64,000 nucleotides of DNA from an uncultured Aliiroseovarius sp. (GTDB lineage: Bacteria > Pseudomonadota > Alphaproteobacteria > Rhodobacterales > Rhodobacteraceae): contig NZ_CANMFT010000008.1 in NCBI RefSeq assembly GCF_947497285.1, positions 62,001-126,000 of the forward strand. Direction: 5' to 3'. This document shows, piece after piece, positions 1-11,083 of the stretch (position 1 is its first letter; each line of letters opens with the position of its first letter). The position numbers and the translations under genes were made by a program. The notes beneath the pieces are model-generated. The model was not told the origin of the DNA. It did no database searches and was given only the letters and a program-made list of their open reading frames with translations.

Positions 1-458
1 TCACCGCAAACCAATGGATCGCCATTGCCGCTGCGTCGTCTGCGCTGATGCTGGCTGGCGCATTTGTCTTTCAGGCGCTGGGCTATGCGCCTTGCGAGAT
101 GTGCCTGTGGCAACGCTGGCCCCATGCCGCCGCCGTCCTGATTGGCGGTGTCGCGTTGGGTTTGCGTCAGAAAGTGCTGGCATGGCTGGGCGCATTGGCG
201 GCTGCAACGACATCCGCAATCGGCTTTTTCCATTCCGGCGTTGAACGCAAACTGTGGGACGGTCCGAGTTCCTGCACCGGCGGCGGTGTCGCGGACCTGT
301 CGGTCGACGATCTTCTGGCGCAAATCAACGACGCCCCGCTGATCCGCTGCGATGAAATCCCGTGGGAGATGTTTGGCGTCACCATGGCCAACCTGAACGC
401 GGTTGGATCGCTGGGTCTGGCCGTCATCTGGGTTGTGGCAGCCACTCGAAAGGGCTGA
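1..458 (+). CDS. dsbB: Disulfide bond formation protein B (5' end outside window)
   Basis: Inner-membrane quinone reductase that re-oxidises periplasmic DsbA. The reading frame is open from the first bases of the window, so the start codon lies upstream. The visible part has the first redox pair as CEMC after a hydrophobic helix, followed by the conserved LWQRWPH stretch, then a periplasmic loop with two more cysteines (SSCTGG and LIRCDEIPW) and a last membrane helix. That is the DsbB four-cysteine pattern. It converges tail to tail with the minus-strand methyltransferase, with no gap. The family call is firm; only the N-terminus is unseen. Confidence 0.9.
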   Translation, partial: TANQWIAIAAASSALMLAGAFVFQALGYAPCEMCLWQRWPHAAAVLIGGVALGLRQKVLAWLGALAAATTSAIGFFHSGVERKLWDGPSSCTGGGVADLSVDDLLAQINDAPLIRCDEIPWEMFGVTMANLNAVGSLGLAVIWVVAATRKG

Positions 459-1214
459 TCAGTCCTGTTTGCCGCGCAGAAGCTGGCGCAAAATACCGTG
501 GAAAATCTGCACATCCGCGCGTGTCATCGGCATGCGGCTCCACATATTGCGCAGCGCAGTTTTCATCACGGGGGCTTTGGTCGGCGGGTAAAAGAACCCA
601 GCCTCGTCCAGCCGCGCCTCGTAATGCTCGGCCAGTTTTTCGACCTCGATCGCCTGCGCGCGCTCGGACCCGGCCCACTCCATCACCTCATGCTGAACCT
701 CGGTGGTCTGTCGTCGCCACTCGTAAGCCGTCAGCAGCACACATTGCGCAAGGTTCAGTGACGCAAATTCCGGGTTCACCGGGACCGAGATTGTCGCGTT
801 GGCCCGCGCGACCTCGTCATTCTCAAGCCCTGTCCGCTCTGGCCCAAACAGGATCGCGACTTTCTTGCCCGCCGCCCGCATTGCGCGTGCCTCGGCCATC
901 GCACGTTCGGGGCTGAGGATCGGTTTTGCCAGATCACGCGAGCGCGCCGTGGTGGCATAGACGTAATCGCAATCGCCGATCCCGTCCGCGAGCGTGTCAT
1001 AGACCCCGGCGGCGTCCAGCACCCGCCCTGCCCCAGACGCCATGGCCACCGCCGATGGGTTCGGCCAGCCATCGCGGGGCGCGATGATCCGCATCCGTTC
1101 CAGCCCGAAATTCAGCATCGCGCGCGCGGCCGCCCCGATGTTTTCCCCCATCTGCGGGCGCACCAGCACGATTTCAGGCTGAGGTCCCAGATTGTCCGTC
1201 ATTTGATCCGCCAC
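459..1214 (-). CDS. tRNA/rRNA methyltransferase of the SpoU/TrmJ type
   Basis: A SPOUT-fold, SAM-dependent 2'-O-methyltransferase of about 251 residues, most like TrmJ, which methylates position 32 of tRNA. The start of the SPOUT core (IVLVRPQMGENIGAAARAM) and the SAM-knot motifs ILFGPERTGLEN and SVPVNPEFASLNLAQ are present. I chose the GTG at 1214 because an AAGGAAGGA ribosome site lies six bases before it. An ATG four codons later (1202) and a longer in-frame ATG at 1304 are alternatives. The C-terminal helical region matches TrmJ rather than TrmH length. The exact target RNA is inferred. Confidence 0.88.
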   Translation of the reverse strand: MADQMTDNLGPQPEIVLVRPQMGENIGAAARAMLNFGLERMRIIAPRDGWPNPSAVAMASGAGRVLDAAGVYDTLADGIGDCDYVYATTARSRDLAKPILSPERAMAEARAMRAAGKKVAILFGPERTGLENDEVARANATISVPVNPEFASLNLAQCVLLTAYEWRRQTTEVQHEVMEWAGSERAQAIEVEKLAEHYEARLDEAGFFYPPTKAPVMKTALRNMWSRMPMTRADVQIFHGILRQLLRGKQD

Positions 1215-1357
1215 CGCCGATCCTTCCTTTTGGTTGGCCGCGTGATACGCTGGCATTCGGCCCAGAGCAAGCATGCGTGGCGCGCTGGTCTGAATCACTT
1301 GCATTGGCGCAAGAGCCGTCTATGAAGCTGCAAGCACCAGACGAAAAGGACCGCAAG

Positions 1358-1987
1358 ATGGCCGATACCGACATGGAACTTCCCCAGCTTTATCTGGTGA
1401 CACCGCCCGAATTAGAACTGTCGCTGTTTCCCGACCAGTTGGCCCGCGTGCTGGATGCTCACGACACGGCCTGCCTGCGCCTGTCGCTGGCAACAAAGGA
1501 CGAAGACCGCATCATGCGCGCCGCCGACACGTGCCGCGAGGTTGCCCATGCCCGCGACGTGCCGATTGTGATCGCCGAGCACGCTTTGATGGTTGAACGT
1601 CTGGGCTTGGACGGTGTGCATCTAGGCGACGGCGCGCGTCGGGTGCGCAAGACCCGCGATGATCTGGGCAATGACGCCATTGTCGGTGCGTTTTGCAACG
1701 CCTCGCGCCATGACGGCATGACAGCGGGCGAAGCGGGCGCGGATTACGTCAGTTTTGGTCCGGCGGGATCGACAGGGCTAGGCGACGGCACCCAAGCCGA
1801 GGCTGATTTGTTCGACTGGTGGTCAAAAATGATCGAGGTGCCGGTGGTGGCCGAAGGTGCACTGACCGAAGACATCATTCGCACCTTGACCCCGTTCACC
1901 GATTTCTTCGCCATCGGGGAAGAGATCTGGCGCACCGATGATCCTTCGGCAACGCTGGCCCGCTTGCTGGGGGCGATGACCCGTTAA
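1358..1987 (+). CDS. Thiamine phosphate synthase-like TIM-barrel protein
   Basis: About 209 residues with the ThiE/TenI fold: an early LYLVTPP strand, the IVIAEHALMVERLGLDGVHLG segment that corresponds to the ThiE DGVHLGQ loop, GADYVSFGP near the phosphate site, and a final VVAEGALTED strand. In true ThiE these bind HMP-PP and thiazole phosphate. Here the HLGQxD signature has become HLGDGA, so activity could differ from classical ThiE. The ATG at 1358 follows AAGGA at a good distance. It diverges from the trmJ-like gene. No other thiamine gene is adjacent. Confidence 0.8.
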   Translation: MADTDMELPQLYLVTPPELELSLFPDQLARVLDAHDTACLRLSLATKDEDRIMRAADTCREVAHARDVPIVIAEHALMVERLGLDGVHLGDGARRVRKTRDDLGNDAIVGAFCNASRHDGMTAGEAGADYVSFGPAGSTGLGDGTQAEADLFDWWSKMIEVPVVAEGALTEDIIRTLTPFTDFFAIGEEIWRTDDPSATLARLLGAMTR

Positions 1988-2820
1988 GACGCCTCGACGT
2001 TCAAATCGCCCAGCCCACCCCGCACCACAGTCTCGCAATAGGCGGCCAGGTCCTTGCGGCTGGCAAAGTCCGACACTTTGACCGGTGTGTGATAGACCAG
2101 CTCGACCCGGCCCTGTTTGCGCGCGGCAAGGGTTTGCACCAGATGCGGCGCGAAATCCATATCGCCCCACCAGCCATAAAAGCGCGGATCTTCCGTGTCG
2201 GGCGCGATATAGCGCACAGTCACGGGCTGCACCCACATGAAATCACGCAACTCTGGCGTGAAGAATGCCGCAAAAAGCGTTGATTTAAACGGCAAAACGC
2301 GGCGTGAGTCGCTGGATGTTCCTTCGGGAAAGAACAGCAACTTGTGACCCGCCGATAAACGTTCGCGAAAGACCTCGATCTGGCGGGTCGCCTCGCGCCG
2401 GTCGCGGTTGATGAAAACTGTGCCCGTCGCGCGCGCCAGCCAGCCGATCCCCGGCCAGTTCGCCACCTCGGATTTCGAAACGAAATAGACGCGTTTCTTG
2501 GCATTCAGCGTGAAAATGTCCAACCACCCCGCATGATTGGCCACGACGGCCCCCTTTTCGCGCATCGGCGTTCCGATGGGTTTGAACGGGATGCCAAGGG
2601 TCACGAACGCCATCCGGCAAACGAATTGCGTGATATGGGGCGTGACCGGGCGTTTGATGCCGAAAAAGGGACGCTCTATCAGCCGGACGAGCAACAGCAC
2701 CACAAGCCCGCCAAAAACAAGCAGCGCCAAGGGAACGCCGCGCGCGACAATGCGCACCCAATCCATGCCGGTCGGATGGAAGCTGTGCGGCTCTGGCTCG
2801 CCATGCCACAGGGCGGTCAT
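1984..2820 (-). CDS. olsA: 1-acyl-sn-glycerol-3-phosphate / lyso-ornithine lipid acyltransferase (PlsC family)
   Basis: A membrane acyltransferase of about 278 residues. It has an N-terminal hydrophobic helix, the catalytic HX4D box in NHAGWLDIF, the FINRDRREA region and the acceptor-site motif FPEGTSSD. The start at 2820 overlaps the stop of the upstream gene by four bases (ATGA), so the two are translationally coupled. Because that partner is an OlsB-type N-acyltransferase, the likely role is the second acylation of ornithine lipid (OlsA). A general PlsC role in phosphatidate synthesis remains possible. The last bases overlap the convergent ThiE-like gene. Confidence 0.85.
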   Translation of the reverse strand: MTALWHGEPEPHSFHPTGMDWVRIVARGVPLALLVFGGLVVLLLVRLIERPFFGIKRPVTPHITQFVCRMAFVTLGIPFKPIGTPMREKGAVVANHAGWLDIFTLNAKKRVYFVSKSEVANWPGIGWLARATGTVFINRDRREATRQIEVFRERLSAGHKLLFFPEGTSSDSRRVLPFKSTLFAAFFTPELRDFMWVQPVTVRYIAPDTEDPRFYGWWGDMDFAPHLVQTLAARKQGRVELVYHTPVKVSDFASRKDLAAYCETVVRGGLGDLNVEAS

Positions 2821-3593
2821 GGGCGGGGCTTTCCGGTGTAGAATGCCGTGTGCTTCGCGCTCATCTGTTCGGTGTCCATGATCAGGCATACATCCGTGGT
2901 GTTGAAATCATGGTCAATATACGCGCCCTCGCCCACGAAACCACCCAGCCTAAGATATGCTTTGATCAATGACGGCACCGCGCGCATGGCGGCGGGCCGG
3001 TCGATCTGGTCCTCTGCCATCAGGTTCATGGTTTGAAACTGCGCGGGCTGTGCCCTCACGCGCAGGCCTTCCGGCGCCAGATGTCGGTGATGCAGCAGTG
3101 ACAGCGGGGCCTTGAGCAGGTCGATATCGGTGCCGTGAAACGAGGCAACGCCGAAAAGCACCTCGATCTTGTGCTCCGCCACGTAGTCTGCCAACCCGCC
3201 CCACAACACCACCATGGCGCTGCCACCGCGATAGTCGGGGTGCAGGCAGGATCGGCCCAGTTCCAGAAGGTTGCGACCAGAGTTCTTTAGAACGCTCAGA
3301 TCATATTCGTCCTCAGAATAAAATCGGTTCAACGCGCCGGGTGTGTCAGACAGGCGTGCGCCGCGCAACAGACGATAAACCCCTACAGCAGGCGTCCCAG
3401 GTCGAGCGCGATCAAACAGGATCAGATGATCGAAATAGGGATCAAACGCATCGCGTTCCAGGCGCGCATCGTGATCCACCAAATCGCCGCTACCGCCAAG
3501 TTCGTCCACAAAAACGTCATATCGCAGGCGCTGCGCCGCGATCAGATCGGCCTCGTCTTGGGCCAGGCGAAGGACAAAATCAGGCTGGGGCAT
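2817..3593 (-). CDS. olsB: L-ornithine N(alpha)-acyltransferase
   Basis: First enzyme of phosphorus-free ornithine lipid synthesis: it transfers a 3-hydroxyacyl group from ACP to ornithine. The 258-residue protein shows the OlsB pattern: LRLAQDEADLIAAQRLRYDVFVDELGG near the N-terminus, ELGRSCLHPDYRGG in the acyl-donor fold, and FGVASFHGTD further on. It is first in a two-gene operon with olsA, with a 4-nt overlap. These lipids usually replace phospholipids under phosphate limitation. No Pho box was looked for systematically, and the upstream 100 bp show nothing I can name. Confidence 0.9.
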   Translation of the reverse strand: MPQPDFVLRLAQDEADLIAAQRLRYDVFVDELGGSGDLVDHDARLERDAFDPYFDHLILFDRARPGTPAVGVYRLLRGARLSDTPGALNRFYSEDEYDLSVLKNSGRNLLELGRSCLHPDYRGGSAMVVLWGGLADYVAEHKIEVLFGVASFHGTDIDLLKAPLSLLHHRHLAPEGLRVRAQPAQFQTMNLMAEDQIDRPAAMRAVPSLIKAYLRLGGFVGEGAYIDHDFNTTDVCLIMDTEQMSAKHTAFYTGKPRP

Positions 3594-3699
3594 CGGTTTT
3601 AACGTTTTGCTAACCTTGCTGGGCTTCTATGGCGACAGGTCCGGGTTTGCAACTGGGCCGAATACCATCTAGGGTTGTGTTTGAGTAGGTTAATTTACT

Positions 3700-3891
3700 T
3701 CACGTTGCTTTCGGAGGTTCAAACACAGGCATGAGATCCACCAGATCCGACAGGATAACCTGTTTTCCGGCATGTTCGAAATTCACCGTGATCTTGCCCC
3801 CGATATTGGACTGCACCTGTCCCAGACCCCAATCGGGTTTCTCGGGGTGACGCACCAGCATGCCCGGCTCCAGCAATGATCCCATTCCCAT
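3700..3891 (-). CDS. DUF3553 domain small protein
   Basis: A 63-residue protein with the DUF3553 pattern: PGMLVRHPEKPDWGLGQVQS, IGGKITVNFEHAGKQ and a closing LVDLMPV. The fold resembles the small beta barrel found at the C-terminus of some helicases (UvrD/CarD-like), but no function is established. It diverges from chpT, with 26 bases between the two start codons, so the promoters must overlap. Confidence 0.8.
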   Translation of the reverse strand: MGMGSLLEPGMLVRHPEKPDWGLGQVQSNIGGKITVNFEHAGKQVILSDLVDLMPVFEPPKAT

Positions 3892-3917
3892 CCTGTCCTC
3901 CTATTCAAGGCGACCCC

Positions 3918-4517
3918 ATGACACAGCATAACCGCGACCTGACGGCGCTTATCGGTTCCCGCATCTGCCACGACCTTATCAGCCCTTTGGGGGCGATCGG
4001 CAATGGTGTTGAGCTTTTGCAGCTTTCCGGAATGGCTGACAGCCCGGAAATGGCGCTGATTGCGGAAAGCGTGACCAATGCCAACCTGCGCATCCGATAT
4101 TTCCGCGTGGCCTTCGGGGCGGCTCCAGATGATCAGTTGATCGCGGACGGCGAAATTCGCAGCATCCTCGCCCCCGGTGTCGATGGCCGCAAGATCGAGG
4201 TGGACTGGACACCGGAAGGCAGCCAACCCCGCGCCTGTGTCAAACTGGCCTTCCTGATCCTGCAATGCTTTGAAAGCGCGATGCCCTGGGGGGGGCGGAT
4301 CAGCGTCCGGCGTGACGGGGATCATTGGACGATCCGGGGCGTGGCCGACAAACTGAAGCTGGACCCGGACCTTTGGGCCTTGTTAAGCACCCCACAGGGC
4401 GACGCGGATGTGCCCCCGGCCCAGGTGCATTTTGCCCTGATCGCACCGGAACTGGCGCGCCAGAACCGAGCCGCCGGGGTGACGCTGTCGGATCATTCGA
4501 TCAACGTCGAGTTTTGA
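3918..4517 (+). CDS. chpT: Histidine phosphotransferase ChpT
   Basis: Relays phosphate from the hybrid kinase CckA to CtrA and CpdR in the alphaproteobacterial cell-cycle and motility pathway. About 199 residues. The phosphorylated histidine sits in RICHDLISPLGAI (His18), matching the ChpT dimerisation helix. A degenerate Bergerat-type C-terminal domain follows and lacks the ATP-binding boxes, as in the family. The ATG at 3918 follows an AAGG site; a longer in-frame start at 3876 would overlap the divergent small gene and was rejected. In roseobacters this branch controls motility, gene-transfer agent and quorum-linked functions. Confidence 0.87.
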   Translation: MTQHNRDLTALIGSRICHDLISPLGAIGNGVELLQLSGMADSPEMALIAESVTNANLRIRYFRVAFGAAPDDQLIADGEIRSILAPGVDGRKIEVDWTPEGSQPRACVKLAFLILQCFESAMPWGGRISVRRDGDHWTIRGVADKLKLDPDLWALLSTPQGDADVPPAQVHFALIAPELARQNRAAGVTLSDHSINVEF

Positions 4518-4523
4518 ACACAA

Positions 4524-5771
4524 TCACGCGCGGGTCGTCCCGTCGCCTTCGACCAGATACTTGAACGAGGTGAGCTGCGCCGCCCCCACCGGCCCGCGCG
4601 CATGCATCTTGCCGGTGGCGATCCCGATCTCGGCCCCCATGCCGAACTCGCCCCCATCGGCAAACTGGGTCGAGGCATTGCGCATCAAGATTGCGCTGTC
4701 GAGCCGGGTAAAGAACCGTTCGGCGGTCGCATCGTTCTCGGTCAGGATCGCGTCGGTGTGCGAGGATGAATAGCGGTTGATGTGGCTAATCGCGCCGTCT
4801 ACGTCATCAACCACCCGCGCGGCGATGATGCTGTCCAAAAACTCCTTGCCCCAGTCATCCTCGGTGGCGGCAAGCGTGCCGGTCAGCCCCTCGCCCGCGT
4901 GAACCTCGACCCCGGCCGCCATCAAATCGTCCAGCACCTTTTGACCAAGCGCAACCGCGTCCTTGTGGATCAGCAAACACTCTGCCGCGCCACAAATCCC
5001 AGTCCGTCGTGTCTTGGCATTCATCACCACACGCGCGGTTTTGTCGGGGTCGGCGTCCTTGTCGATATAGACATGCACGATGCCTTCCAGATGAGCAAAC
5101 ACCGGCACACGCGCCTCGCGCTGCACCAAGCCAACAAGACCTTTGCCACCGCGCGGCACGATCACGTCGATATAATCGGTCATGGTCAGCATCTGGCTGA
5201 CTGCCGCCCGGTCACGGGTCGGCACACGCTGGATAGCATCTTCGGGAAGATCGGCGGCCCGCAGCCCGTCCTGCAAACACGCGTGGATCAGACCCGCAGA
5301 ATGGAAGCTTTCCGACCCGCCGCGCAGGATCACGGCATTGCCCGCTTTCAAGCAAAGCGCCCCCGCATCCGCCGTCACGTTCGGGCGGCTTTCATAGATC
5401 ACGCCAATGACGCCCAACGGTGTGCGCACACGCTTGATGTGCAGGCCCGAGGGACGATCCCATTCTTCCAGAACTTCGCCCACCGGATCGGCCTGCCCCG
5501 CCACGGCGCGAAGGCCGTCACACATCCCTTTGATGCGATCCTCGTCCAACATCAGACGGTCCATCATCGCAGGCGACAGTCCTTTGTCGCGGCCAAAGGC
5601 CATGTCTTTTTCATTGGCCGCGATGATCTCGGCCCGCCGGTCCCAACAGGCATCCGCCGCCGCCAGCAGTGCTTTTTCTTTGGCCTCGGCAGGCGCGAAG
5701 GCAAGCACCTTGGCCGCATCACGCGCGCGGCGTCCGATCTTTGTCATCATGGCCTTGATGTCTTCGCTCAT
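4524..5771 (-). CDS. proA: Glutamate-5-semialdehyde dehydrogenase
   Basis: Second step of proline synthesis: NADPH-dependent reduction of gamma-glutamyl phosphate. About 415 residues, the usual ProA length. Motifs include [22 protein letters not shown], the catalytic cysteine region [14 protein letters not shown] and the C-terminal [16 protein letters not shown] chose the ATG at 5771 because GGAGA lies seven bases before it; the longer ATG at 5792 would swallow that site. It follows proB by 32 bases on the same strand, and both lie downstream of obg, so the three are probably co-transcribed. Confidence 0.96.
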   Translation of the reverse strand: MSEDIKAMMTKIGRRARDAAKVLAFAPAEAKEKALLAAADACWDRRAEIIAANEKDMAFGRDKGLSPAMMDRLMLDEDRIKGMCDGLRAVAGQADPVGEVLEEWDRPSGLHIKRVRTPLGVIGVIYESRPNVTADAGALCLKAGNAVILRGGSESFHSAGLIHACLQDGLRAADLPEDAIQRVPTRDRAAVSQMLTMTDYIDVIVPRGGKGLVGLVQREARVPVFAHLEGIVHVYIDKDADPDKTARVVMNAKTRRTGICGAAECLLIHKDAVALGQKVLDDLMAAGVEVHAGEGLTGTLAATEDDWGKEFLDSIIAARVVDDVDGAISHINRYSSSHTDAILTENDATAERFFTRLDSAILMRNASTQFADGGEFGMGAEIGIATGKMHARGPVGAAQLTSFKYLVEGDGTTRA

Positions 5772-5803
5772 TGGTCTGTCTCCAATATTCATGCTTTTGG
5801 CCG

Positions 5804-8532
<2,729 letters not shown>

Positions 8533-8536
<4 letters not shown>

Positions 8537-9051
8537 CGAGATGCCGCCCACATGTCACGGGTCAATTCAGCCTTAACAAGTTTGACTTCAATACCTTGCG
8601 AGACGCAATTAACATCTTCGACGACACCCGTGTCACGAAATCCTAGCCTGTGCAGCACAGACTTGGACGCCACGTTTCCTTCGAAATACCCGGACCCGAT
8701 TTGGTCGATATCCTGCTGCTGAAAGGCCCAGTTGACCAGCGCCAACGCAGCTTCGCCCATCACCCCGCGCCCTTGGTGGGCACGACCCAGCCAATAGCCA
8801 AGCGTCGGGTCCAGACCGACCACACCCAGCACCTGACCCGCCTCTTCAATTGCCAATCCACCCAGCGGCGAGGTGTCGGCAAGATGCGCGAGGAACCCGT
8901 TGAAATCTGTCAACGTGTAAGGATGGGGAACAACCGTCAGCCAGCGCGCCACCTCGTAATCATCGAGCAGGCGCACCACCGCTTCTCCGTCCGCAAGCCT
9001 TAGAGGACGGAGCGAGAACCGCTCCGTTCTGATATTGATTTCACGTGACAT
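8533..9051 (-). CDS. GNAT family N-acetyltransferase (second of three in tandem)
   Basis: 172 residues of the same RimJ/RimL-like GNAT family. TERFSLRPLRLADGEAV opens the fold, LGYWLGRAHQGRGVMGEAA carries the acetyl-CoA loop (HQGRGVM) and NVASKSVLHRLGFRDTG is the C-terminal motif. It lies 9 bases downstream of the first gene of the trio and overlaps the third by four bases. Substrate unknown. Confidence 0.85.
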
Positions 9052-9060
9052 GGCAATGCG

Positions 9061-9600
9061 TTACACCATCTTCCTGATGTAGGTCCAGGTAGGCACATTG
9101 GTGTTGCGTGCCACCGAATGGCTTTCGGCGTCGCCAATATATTCAAACCCTGCATGGGTCAGCACCCGCGCCGAGGCCGGGCTGTCCTGAAACACCTCGG
9201 CAAAGATCGAGCTGTTATCTTGCGGGTTGGCCGCCACAAGCGCCTGCACGGCTTCGGACGCGATCCCCGCGTTCCAGAACGCTGGCGCGACCCAATAGCC
9301 AAGCTGCGACTGGCCGCGATCCAAGTGGTTCAGGCTGATCACACCCAACACCTCGCGTTGATCGCCCTGCGCGCCGTCCATGACCCAGACGTCTTCCGTG
9401 CGGGCAGGATCCAGGGCGCGTTCGACAAAGGCTTCGGTGACGCCGTCCGGCAAGGGATGTGGGATCGATCGCGACCCGCGCGCGACCCGTTCGTCACCCG
9501 CATAGAGCGAGATCATACCCGTATCAGACCGGCGCACCGGGCGCAGGACGAAACGATCCGCCTGAATGCGGGGTTGTGTCAGAATCTGTTCATGCTTCAC
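9061..9600 (-). CDS. GNAT family N-acetyltransferase (first of three in tandem)
   Basis: About 179 residues with the same layout as its two downstream neighbours: QADRFVLRPVRRSDTGMI, LGYWVAPAFWNAGIASEAVQALV in the cofactor-binding strand and SPASARVLTHAGFEY at the end. I chose GTG at 9600 because AGGAGGG lies six bases before it; an ATG 11 codons upstream (9633) would place that ribosome site inside the gene. The cofactor loop reads FWNAGIA rather than the usual Q/RxxGxG/A, so acetyl-CoA affinity may be altered. Substrate unknown. Confidence 0.83.
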   Translation of the reverse strand: MKHEQILTQPRIQADRFVLRPVRRSDTGMISLYAGDERVARGSRSIPHPLPDGVTEAFVERALDPARTEDVWVMDGAQGDQREVLGVISLNHLDRGQSQLGYWVAPAFWNAGIASEAVQALVAANPQDNSSIFAEVFQDSPASARVLTHAGFEYIGDAESHSVARNTNVPTWTYIRKMV

Positions 9601-9730
9601 GGCTTTCCCTCCTCTGAAAAGCGCAAGATGCACTGACCTTCATCAGCCCATGGGCCCCTCATACCTAACGATATGGCGGGGTTTACGACCAAAATGTGAA
9701 ATCCTCGTGAAGGGCAGATAGTCACTTGAT

Positions 9731-9767
9731 ACAAAAAGAAAAGGGGCCGGCTATCACAGCCGGCCCC
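9731..9767 (-). terminator. Rho-independent terminator of the rplU-rpmA operon
   Basis: A perfect 10-bp GC-rich stem (9743-9752 with 9758-9767, arms GGGGCCGGCT / AGCCGGCCCC) with a 5-base loop. Read on the minus strand it is followed by CTTTTCTTTTTGT. It lies 30 bases downstream of the rpmA stop codon and separates the ribosomal operon from the acetyltransferase trio. Confidence 0.9.
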
Positions 9768-9796
9768 TGGTTTTTCACAACCTTGTCAGGTTCGGC

Positions 9797-10066
9797 TTAC
9801 TCAGCGGCCTCCGCGACCGGGAGAACCGAAATAAAGGTGCGGCCCTTCAGGCCCTTGTGGAACTGGACATGCCCTTCGGCAGTCGCGAAGATCGTGTGAT
9901 CCTTGCCCATGCCCACATTGGCGCCCGGCCACATTTTGGTGCCGCGCTGACGCACGATGATGTTGCCTGGGATGACCGACTGACCACCGAAAATCTTGAC
10001 GCCAAGACGACGACCGGCTGAGTCGCGGCCGTTACGGGATGAACCGCCTGCTTTTTTATGTGCCAT
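9797..10066 (-). CDS. rpmA: 50S ribosomal protein L27
   Basis: 89 residues, the normal bacterial L27 length. The N-terminus [23 protein letters not shown] is the canonical stretch that reaches the peptidyl-transferase centre, and [11 protein letters not shown] follows. There is no Firmicutes-type cleavable extension. It is second in the rplU-rpmA operon, 21 bases after rplU, and the terminator follows. Confidence 0.98.
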   Translation of the reverse strand: MAHKKAGGSSRNGRDSAGRRLGVKIFGGQSVIPGNIIVRQRGTKMWPGANVGMGKDHTIFATAEGHVQFHKGLKGRTFISVLPVAEAAE

Positions 10067-10087
10067 GCTATCTCTCCTTAGCTCAGA

Positions 10088-10696
10088 TTAGGCCAGTGTC
10101 TTGGCCTGCTCAACCCACTCGGGCTTAACCTTGACGGCTTCAAAGCTGTCAACGTCAACGGCCGCAAGTTGGGCGAAGGTGGTGATGCCAGCGTCGGCCA
10201 GCTTCTTGGCGGCGGCCGGGCCGACACCAGTGATTGCGGTCAGATCGTCTGCTGCGGCGGCTTCCGCTTTTGCGGCTTTCGCAGGTGCGGCTTTCTTCGG
10301 AGCGGCTTTCTTGGCCGGAGCAGCCGCAACAGCTGCGCCACCCGAAACCGAACCTGCACCGATGGCAGCTTTCACGCCCGATTTGTCGGCACCCTTTTCA
10401 AGGATGTCCGTCACGCGCAAGAGCGTCAGTTGCTGACGGTGACCCTTGGTGCGCTTCGAGCTGTGCTTACGGCGACGCTTCACGAAGTGAATGACTTTTT
10501 CGCCTTTGATCTGGTCGATGATTTCAGCCTGCACGCCAGCACCGGCAACGGTGGGGGTGCCGACGGTTGCACCAACCATCAGAATCTCATTGAACTGGAC
10601 TGTTTCGCCAGCATCAGCTGCCAGCTTTTCGACACGCAGAACGTCCCCAGCTTGGACCTTATACTGCTTGCCGCCGGTTTTCAAAACCGCAAACAT
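10088..10696 (-). CDS. rplU: 50S ribosomal protein L21 with a long C-terminal extension
   Basis: The first 100 residues are ordinary L21 (MFAVLKTGGKQYKVQAGD, VKRRRKHSSKRTKGHRQQ). The protein then continues for about 100 more: an Ala/Lys/Pro-rich linker (AAPAKKAAPKKAAPAKAAK, about residues 123-145) and a compact helix-hairpin-helix-like domain (LTAITGVGPAAAKKLADAGI). L21 is normally near 103 residues. The ATG at 10696 follows AAGGAAGA; an ATG five codons earlier lies before that site. The extension is known from some Rhodobacterales; its role is not established. It may bind rRNA or DNA through the HhH fold. Confidence 0.93.
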   Translation of the reverse strand: MFAVLKTGGKQYKVQAGDVLRVEKLAADAGETVQFNEILMVGATVGTPTVAGAGVQAEIIDQIKGEKVIHFVKRRRKHSSKRTKGHRQQLTLLRVTDILEKGADKSGVKAAIGAGSVSGGAAVAAAPAKKAAPKKAAPAKAAKAEAAAADDLTAITGVGPAAAKKLADAGITTFAQLAAVDVDSFEAVKVKPEWVEQAKTLA

Positions 10697-11083
10697 TTGA
10701 TCTTCCTTCATATTCCGCGTCCTGTGGCCCCGGAAAAACCGGTGTTTGACGAAGGGATGATCCCTTCACTTGCCTCGAACGGCGCGCCCCGATGGGCAAA
10801 GTTAAAGCTCCCACACGGGAAATTCCCGGTAAGAGTGGCGGCTTATCGGGTGATTTCGCCCATAAGTCAAGACGGTTTCCGGACTTTTCCGGCAGTTTCG
10901 CCAAGGGTCGAACGGGGCATCGAACCGGGGGATCGTGCAGGCGTTACGTCGCGAATTGAGAGGTGACCGCGCGCGGTGCACACCCCCTTGCAGGCTTGAG
11001 CGGGACATATTAGGCCAAGTAGGTGCTTGTCCACACAGGACATGCGCCAAATCACGCGACGTAAAGACCCCGAGGAACCCGTC
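10697..11083. other. Divergent intergenic region between rplU and the TPR-sulfotransferase gene
   Basis: 387 bases with no convincing gene. It must carry the promoters of the ribosomal operon (minus) and of the TPR protein (plus). A TTGCAG / TATTAG pair near 10993-11014 is a weak candidate for the plus-strand promoter but has a short spacer. I see no clear L21 leader structure. Confidence 0.4.
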
